Assembly (NCBI GenBank): GCA_937906455.1
Contig: CALCYT010000019.1
Coordinates: 1 to 44,804 of the forward strand
Source: an uncultured Bacteroidales bacterium
GTDB lineage: Bacteria; Bacteroidota; Bacteroidia; Bacteroidales; F082
Direction of reading: 5' to 3'
DNA: 44,804 nt
Shown here: in pieces, positions 42,101 to 44,804 of the stretch
Layout of the letters: the number at the start of each line of letters is the position of its first letter
Position numbering within the stretch: the stretch's first letter is position 1
Translations under genes and position numbers: made by a program
The notes under the pieces: model-generated
Told to the model about the DNA's origin: nothing
Seen by the model: the letters and a program-made list of their open reading frames with translations, nothing else
Database searches by the model: none

Positions 42101-42386
42101 CCTCAACAGGCATCACATAAACGTCGAAATTGCCGTTGCGGTCGGTGGCGAAGGCTATGTCTTTGCCGTCGTTGGACCAAACCGGACAGTAATCGTATGC
42201 CGTGGATGTCGTCAGCTGACGAGCAGTACCGCCTTTAGAATCAACGACATAGATGTCGCCTTTATAAGTGAAGGCTATTTTTTCGCCGTCAGGCGAGATT
42301 TTGTTGTAACGCATCCAGAGAGGCTGTTGCGCCAATGATGCCATCGTCAGAAATGACGCGAGTAACACAAGAATTATTCTCTTCAT
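39111..42386 (-). CDS. Tricorn-type S41 peptidase with propeller and PDZ domains
   Basis: A 1091-residue exported protease. A signal peptide covers about 1-19. Two WD40/TolB-like beta-propellers follow (repeats such as SPDGEKIAFTYKGDIYVVD, SNDGKDIAFATDRNG and SPDGKMLVYTSERDGYYN). A Lys-rich low-complexity linker lies around residues 540-580, then a PDZ domain (ITRDMDYFPLLNKKAGKSV) and the S41 catalytic core. Ser990 in EANYSNAHG is the likely nucleophile and the His in LNVSHSGSGYRG the likely base. Archaeal tricorn degrades peptides released by the proteasome; bacterial ones are periplasmic and the substrate is not known. Its promoter is at 42475-42482, with a heptamer array in the leader. Confidence 0.93.
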   Translation of the reverse strand: MKRIILVLLASFLTMASLAQQPLWMRYNKISPDGEKIAFTYKGDIYVVDSKGGTARQLTTSTAYDYCPVWSNDGKDIAFATDRNGNFDVYVMPVEGGVARRVTTHSANEIPLAFSPDDTEIYYSAHIQKDAADAQFAAGWMTELYKASVEGGRPQQVTAATVCSVSFDADGESFLYYDRKGSENIWRKHQTSSVARDIVYYDAKEKSHKILTFNIGEDRDPVFMPDHNSFVYLSEPAGRNSQNVYMMQWPAKFEPVKISDFETYPVRFLSIANDGTLCYGYQGEIYTQTIGQKPQKVDIHIVNDQENMVERGRFGGASDLTITPEGNLIAFVSRGEVFVTSDEYQTTKQITHTPEAEADPSFSPDGKMLVYTSERDGYYNLYLAKMTRKEDLNFAYATLIEEERLFDDDGIERSAPQFSPDGKEIAYIENRHVLKVLNLKTKKTRQITDGTQHYGTSAYEFGYQWSPDGKWFALTLITNMRDPYSDVGIVSANGDMKIYNITNDGYITGGPRWALDGNAITFHSNRYGMRSHASWGSQNDAFICFMNQDAYDKFKLSKEEYEIQKKEEEKIKDNEIKDKGDKKDKKGKKDDKDKKEETKAIDIELDRLDERVVRLTPMSSRLSGAVLSKDGDKLYFLSSFEKGYDLWELDVREKSTKILKKLDGGGANLVLNKKGDNIYVLSGGNLQKIDTKGGKATPIKYDATMELDHAAEREYMYNHVFLQESKRLFRRDHNGADFEQIKKDFYPFLAHVNNNYDFAELLSEVLGELNVSHSGSGYRGSGADGDATAQLGLLLDWKYDKDGLRVEEVLEYGPFDKKNSQVKAGDIIEKIDGVAITRDMDYFPLLNKKAGKSVLVSLYSPKSKKHWDEVVKPISRGTQNDLLYKRWIKRNAHIVDSLSNGRLGYVHIRSMGDASYRDVYADILGKYNLREGIVIDTRFNGGGRLHEDIEILFSGEKYLEQVIRDTVACVMPSRRYVKPSIMIVGEANYSNAHGTPWVYKHKHMGKLVGMPVPGTMSTVTWETLQDNSLYFGLPVVGYRTQEGDYLENSQLEPDIKVKNTPEKLAQGVDEQLEAAVKELLKELDDFHYWGK

Positions 42387-42390
42387 AACA

Positions 42391-42419
42391 GTTTGAAGTT
42401 TAGAGTTTAGAGTTTAGGG
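42391..42419. repeat. Heptamer array (AGTTTAG) in the tricorn gene leader
   Basis: Units of AGTTTAG, the reverse complement of the CTCTAAA family seen at the window ends. Here the array sits before the start codon rather than after a stop codon, between the promoter and the gene. Confidence 0.75.
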
Positions 42420-42474
42420 CATTTGACCAGTTGAAAGTTTTTGAGTTAAAAAGTGTATTATTTTTTTGACGTCA

Positions 42475-42482
42475 CAAAAATA
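42475..42482 (-). promoter_or_regulatory. -7 promoter box for the tricorn protease gene
   Basis: The minus strand reads TATTTTTG, fitting TAnnTTTG. Predicted leader of about 85 nt spans the heptamer array at 42391-42419. Confidence 0.5.
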
Positions 42483-42544
42483 AAAAAAAACTCTGTATTT
42501 GAATAAAATTTTGTAATTTTACATTTTAAAATTTTGACAAAAAG

Positions 42545-43357
42545 ATGGAATTGAATTTGAAGCGTCCGATAGCTTTTTTCGACTTGGAGACGACGGGGTT
42601 AAACATCATGCACGACCGCATCGTAGAGGTCAGCATATTGAGAATCAATGTCAACGGCACTCAGGAGCAGCGCACCTGGCGTATCAACCCGGGCATCCCG
42701 ATACCGCCTGAGACGACAGCCATACACGGCATCAGCGACGCTGACGTGGCACATGAGAAGACGTTCAGACAGGCGGCGCCGGAGATTTCCAAGTTCTTGG
42801 GCAACTGCGACTTGGCTGGATATAACATCCTGAAGTTCGACCTCCCCATGCTCGTCGAGGAGTTCATCCGCGCAGGCGTCAACTTCGACCCGAAAGACCG
42901 TCAGCTCATCGATGTGATGAACATCTTCATGAAAATGGAGCCTCGCACCCTCAAAGGCGCATACCGTTTCTTCTTGCACAAAGAGCTTGACAACGCTCAT
43001 TCAGCCAACGCCGACACCTTCGCCACTTACGAAGTGCTGATGGCTATGCTCGACCGTTATAAAGACGCCGAATACACTGATTTTAAAGGAGTTACATCAA
43101 AACCCATCGTCAACGACATGACGAAGTTGGCTCGTTTCTCGTCACATCATCAGAACGCCGACCTGATGGGACAGATAGTATATGACGAGCAGGGCAAGGC
43201 AGTGTTCAAATTCGGGAAACACAAAGACGAGCGCGTGGAAGACGTGTTCAAGAAAGAACCTCAGTACTACGACTGGATCATGAAAAGCGACTTCCCGGAA
43301 TACACGAAGCGCGTGGTGACAAAACTGAAGTATCCCGACAAAAACATTCATTTTTGA
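42545..43357 (+). CDS. DEDDh 3'-5' exonuclease (DnaQ/epsilon-like)
   Basis: A 270-residue exonuclease. The DEDDh residues are Asp13 and Glu15 in FFDLETTG, Asp99 in ILKFDLPML, and His152 with Asp157 in AHSANADTFATYE. A C-terminal domain of about 50 residues (VFKFGKHKDERVEDVFK) resembles that of exonuclease X. It may act as a proofreading or repair exonuclease; the short DnaE-type polymerase elsewhere in the window lacks one of its own, but a link is not shown. The stop codon TGA overlaps the queA start by one base. Confidence 0.9.
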   Translation: MELNLKRPIAFFDLETTGLNIMHDRIVEVSILRINVNGTQEQRTWRINPGIPIPPETTAIHGISDADVAHEKTFRQAAPEISKFLGNCDLAGYNILKFDLPMLVEEFIRAGVNFDPKDRQLIDVMNIFMKMEPRTLKGAYRFFLHKELDNAHSANADTFATYEVLMAMLDRYKDAEYTDFKGVTSKPIVNDMTKLARFSSHHQNADLMGQIVYDEQGKAVFKFGKHKDERVEDVFKKEPQYYDWIMKSDFPEYTKRVVTKLKYPDKNIHF

Positions 43358-44583
43358 TGATTTCCGACGTTCAAAACATAAATATCGCGGAGTACGACTA
43401 CCCGCTACCTGAAGATAGAATTGCGAAATATCCTCTTGCCGAGAGAGACGCCTCCAAGCTTTTAGTGTTGAAAGACAACAAGATAAGTGAAGACCACTTT
43501 CGCAACATAGGCGATTTCCTGCCTAAGAAGTCTGTCTTGGTCTTCAACGAGACCAAGGTGGTGAGGGCGCGTTTGCAGTTCATGAAAGAGTCAGGTGCCA
43601 TCATCGAGGTGTTCTGCTTAGAGCCGGTGTCCGGCAACGGAGATTATCAGATAGCGTTTGCGTCGTCGTCGCCGGTGGAGTGGCATTGCTTAGTAGGCAA
43701 CTCCCGCCGCTGGAAAGGGGGCACTCTCACCATGCCCTTGACTGTCAATGGGAAAGAGATGCTGATGCGAGCTGACAGGCTTGAGAAGAACGACGCCTAC
43801 TCGTTGATACGGTTCTCTTGGGAGCCTGACGGAGTCAGTTTCGCGGCGGTGCTCGAAGCGGCGGGCGAGATACCACTGCCACCATACCTGCACCGCGAGG
43901 CGGAGCCGAGCGACAGAGAGCGTTATCAGACAGTGTTCGCCAAATATGAAGGCTCAGTGGCGGCACCCACGGCATCGCTACACCTCACCAAGCCCTTGAT
44001 AGCCAAGCTGAAAGAGATGGGACATGCCATAGAAGAAGTGACATTACACGTAGGAGCCGGCACCTTCCGTCCTGTGGCCTCCGACACCATAGGAGAACAC
44101 GAGATGCACTCAGAGACAATAATAGTGCGACGTGCCACCATCGAGCATCTGAGAGACAACATCGGGCGTACGATAATACCCGTAGGCACCACAAGCATGC
44201 GTACCATCGAATCGGTGTATTGGATTGGCGTGATGATGCTCGAACAAGGCTTTGACGAGCGCGATATCCATGTAAACCAATGGTATCCGTATCATGACAG
44301 GACATCGCTCCCTTCCGCCGGCGACAGCCTTGACGCGATATTGAGATACCTTGAGATGCACCATCACGAGGCGTTGCATGCCACCACCGCGCTGATGATA
44401 GCACCATCGTACCCGATAAAGATGACCAATGCGCTCATCACCAACTTCCACCAGCCCAAGAGCACACTGCTGCTGCTGGTGTCAGCCCTTATCGGCGACA
44501 AATGGAAAGAGGCATACCGTTTTGCGTTGGAACACGATTTCAGGTTCTTGAGCTACGGCGACTCCTGTCTTTTCATTCCATGA
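43357..44583 (+). CDS. queA: tRNA ribosyltransferase-isomerase QueA
   Basis: A 408-residue enzyme that uses S-adenosylmethionine to add the epoxycyclopentane-type ring to 7-aminomethyl-7-deazaguanine in tRNA, on the way to queuosine. Typical QueA segments are present: AEYDYPLPEDRIAKYPLAERDASKLL at the start, NETKVVRARL, GEIPLPPYL, SVAAPTASLHLT and the C-terminal LITNFHQPKSTLLLLVSAL. The start is the ATG at 43357, which overlaps the exonuclease stop by one base; a TTG one codon earlier is not needed. The other queuosine genes are not in the window. A heptamer array follows. Confidence 0.96.
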   Translation: MISDVQNINIAEYDYPLPEDRIAKYPLAERDASKLLVLKDNKISEDHFRNIGDFLPKKSVLVFNETKVVRARLQFMKESGAIIEVFCLEPVSGNGDYQIAFASSSPVEWHCLVGNSRRWKGGTLTMPLTVNGKEMLMRADRLEKNDAYSLIRFSWEPDGVSFAAVLEAAGEIPLPPYLHREAEPSDRERYQTVFAKYEGSVAAPTASLHLTKPLIAKLKEMGHAIEEVTLHVGAGTFRPVASDTIGEHEMHSETIIVRRATIEHLRDNIGRTIIPVGTTSMRTIESVYWIGVMMLEQGFDERDIHVNQWYPYHDRTSLPSAGDSLDAILRYLEMHHHEALHATTALMIAPSYPIKMTNALITNFHQPKSTLLLLVSALIGDKWKEAYRFALEHDFRFLSYGDSCLFIP

Positions 44584-44621
44584 CATCCTCACCCTGATTG
44601 AAACATACAACGTTGAAACAA

Positions 44622-44697
44622 AACTCTCAACTAAAAAACTGACTCTAAACTCTAAACTCTAAACTAAAAGGATCGCTTCGGTCGAAATGACAGGAGG
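44622..44697. repeat. CTCTAAA heptamer array joined to a GAAATGAC element, copy 2
   Basis: The same array and joined GGATCGCTTCG / TCGAAATGACAGG sequence as at 1-79, in the same orientation. It has one 7-bp unit fewer and one base changed in the joined part (CGGTCG for CGCTCG). It ends at the base before the stop codon (44698-44700) of the minus-strand gene that runs off the window. Confidence 0.85.
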
Positions 44698-44804
44698 TCA
44701 CTGCACTGCCCAGTCCTCGATGGTCCAGGTGTCGATGTCGAAGTTGACGCCAACCTTCACGAGCTTGCGCGGGTCGGTGGCGAACTGGGCGGCGTAGTCC
44801 TTGG
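44698..44804 (-). CDS. AAA-ATPase-like/PD-(D/E)XK protein, C-terminal end (partial)
   Basis: Only the last 35 codons of this gene are in the window; it runs off the right edge. They read KDYAAQFATDPRKLVKVG and then VNFDIDTWTIEDWAVQ before a TGA. This resembles the C-terminus of the AAA-ATPase-like family with a PD-(D/E)XK nuclease domain, which is abundant in Bacteroidota and of unsettled role. The call rests on this short tail and is moderate. The codons are GC-rich compared with neighbouring genes, which may hint at a recent origin. A repeat abuts its stop codon. Confidence 0.55.
   Translation of the reverse strand, partial: KDYAAQFATDPRKLVKVGVNFDIDTWTIEDWAVQ

Overview
The window looks like chromosomal DNA of an uncultured, probably anaerobic gut- or rumen-type Bacteroidales (Bacteroidota). 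The evidence is: Bacteroidota promoter boxes (TAnnTTTG) before many genes, few convincing Shine-Dalgarno sites, type IX secretion C-terminal sorting domains on secreted proteins, Bacteroidales-type lipoproteins, a membrane pyrophosphatase of the type known from Bacteroides, and a ferredoxin-dependent 2-oxoacid oxidoreductase. No phage, insertion sequence, rRNA or CRISPR array is visible. I assigned families by reading motifs and made no database search.

Layout. 1-6000: rpsU, a secreted dipeptidyl peptidase IV, two tRNA-Val genes with a strong terminator, and a minus-strand operon of ECF sigma factor, membrane anti-sigma-like protein, lipoprotein and T9SS-exported protein. 6000-10300: a PLP aminotransferase followed by a four-subunit 2-oxoacid:ferredoxin oxidoreductase operon (delta, alpha, beta, gamma). 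10400-15120: a DUF4143 ATPase, a DUF2750-like protein with a shrunken in-frame relic of a paralogue nearby, a class A acid phosphatase and an ABC-F ATPase. 15200-21070: a MazF/PemK-type toxin-antitoxin pair, a split chromate transporter, a long-chain acyl-CoA synthetase and the pyrophosphatase. 21230-24470: a bifunctional nuclease-like protein, then nucleoside permease, thyA and folA, which together form a thymidylate/folate unit. 24540-32100: three tandem C10 (streptopain-like) cysteine proteases. 32270-37930: an orphan protein, a short DnaE-type polymerase, a Y-family polymerase and a divergent self-cleaving LexA/CI-like regulator, which read as a damage-inducible mutagenesis cassette. 38000-44804: a lipoprotein, a tricorn-type protease, a DEDDh exonuclease, queA and the 3' end of an AAA-ATPase/PD-(D/E)XK-like gene.

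The least expected signal lies between genes. Short arrays of 7-bp units (CTCTAAA, GTCTAAA and GCTAATG families) sit at gene ends, often touching the stop codon and often arranged as inverted halves that fold into long hairpins; one array supplies the last codons and stop of the Y-family polymerase. A second family, ending in TCGAAATGAC, includes a 129-bp MITE-like element with 11-bp terminal inverted repeats. Other points of interest are two genes whose promoter box lies 4 nt from the start codon (apparently leaderless), a 22-bp-spaced triple repeat over one promoter, and a near-identical C-terminal cassette shared by two of the proteases.
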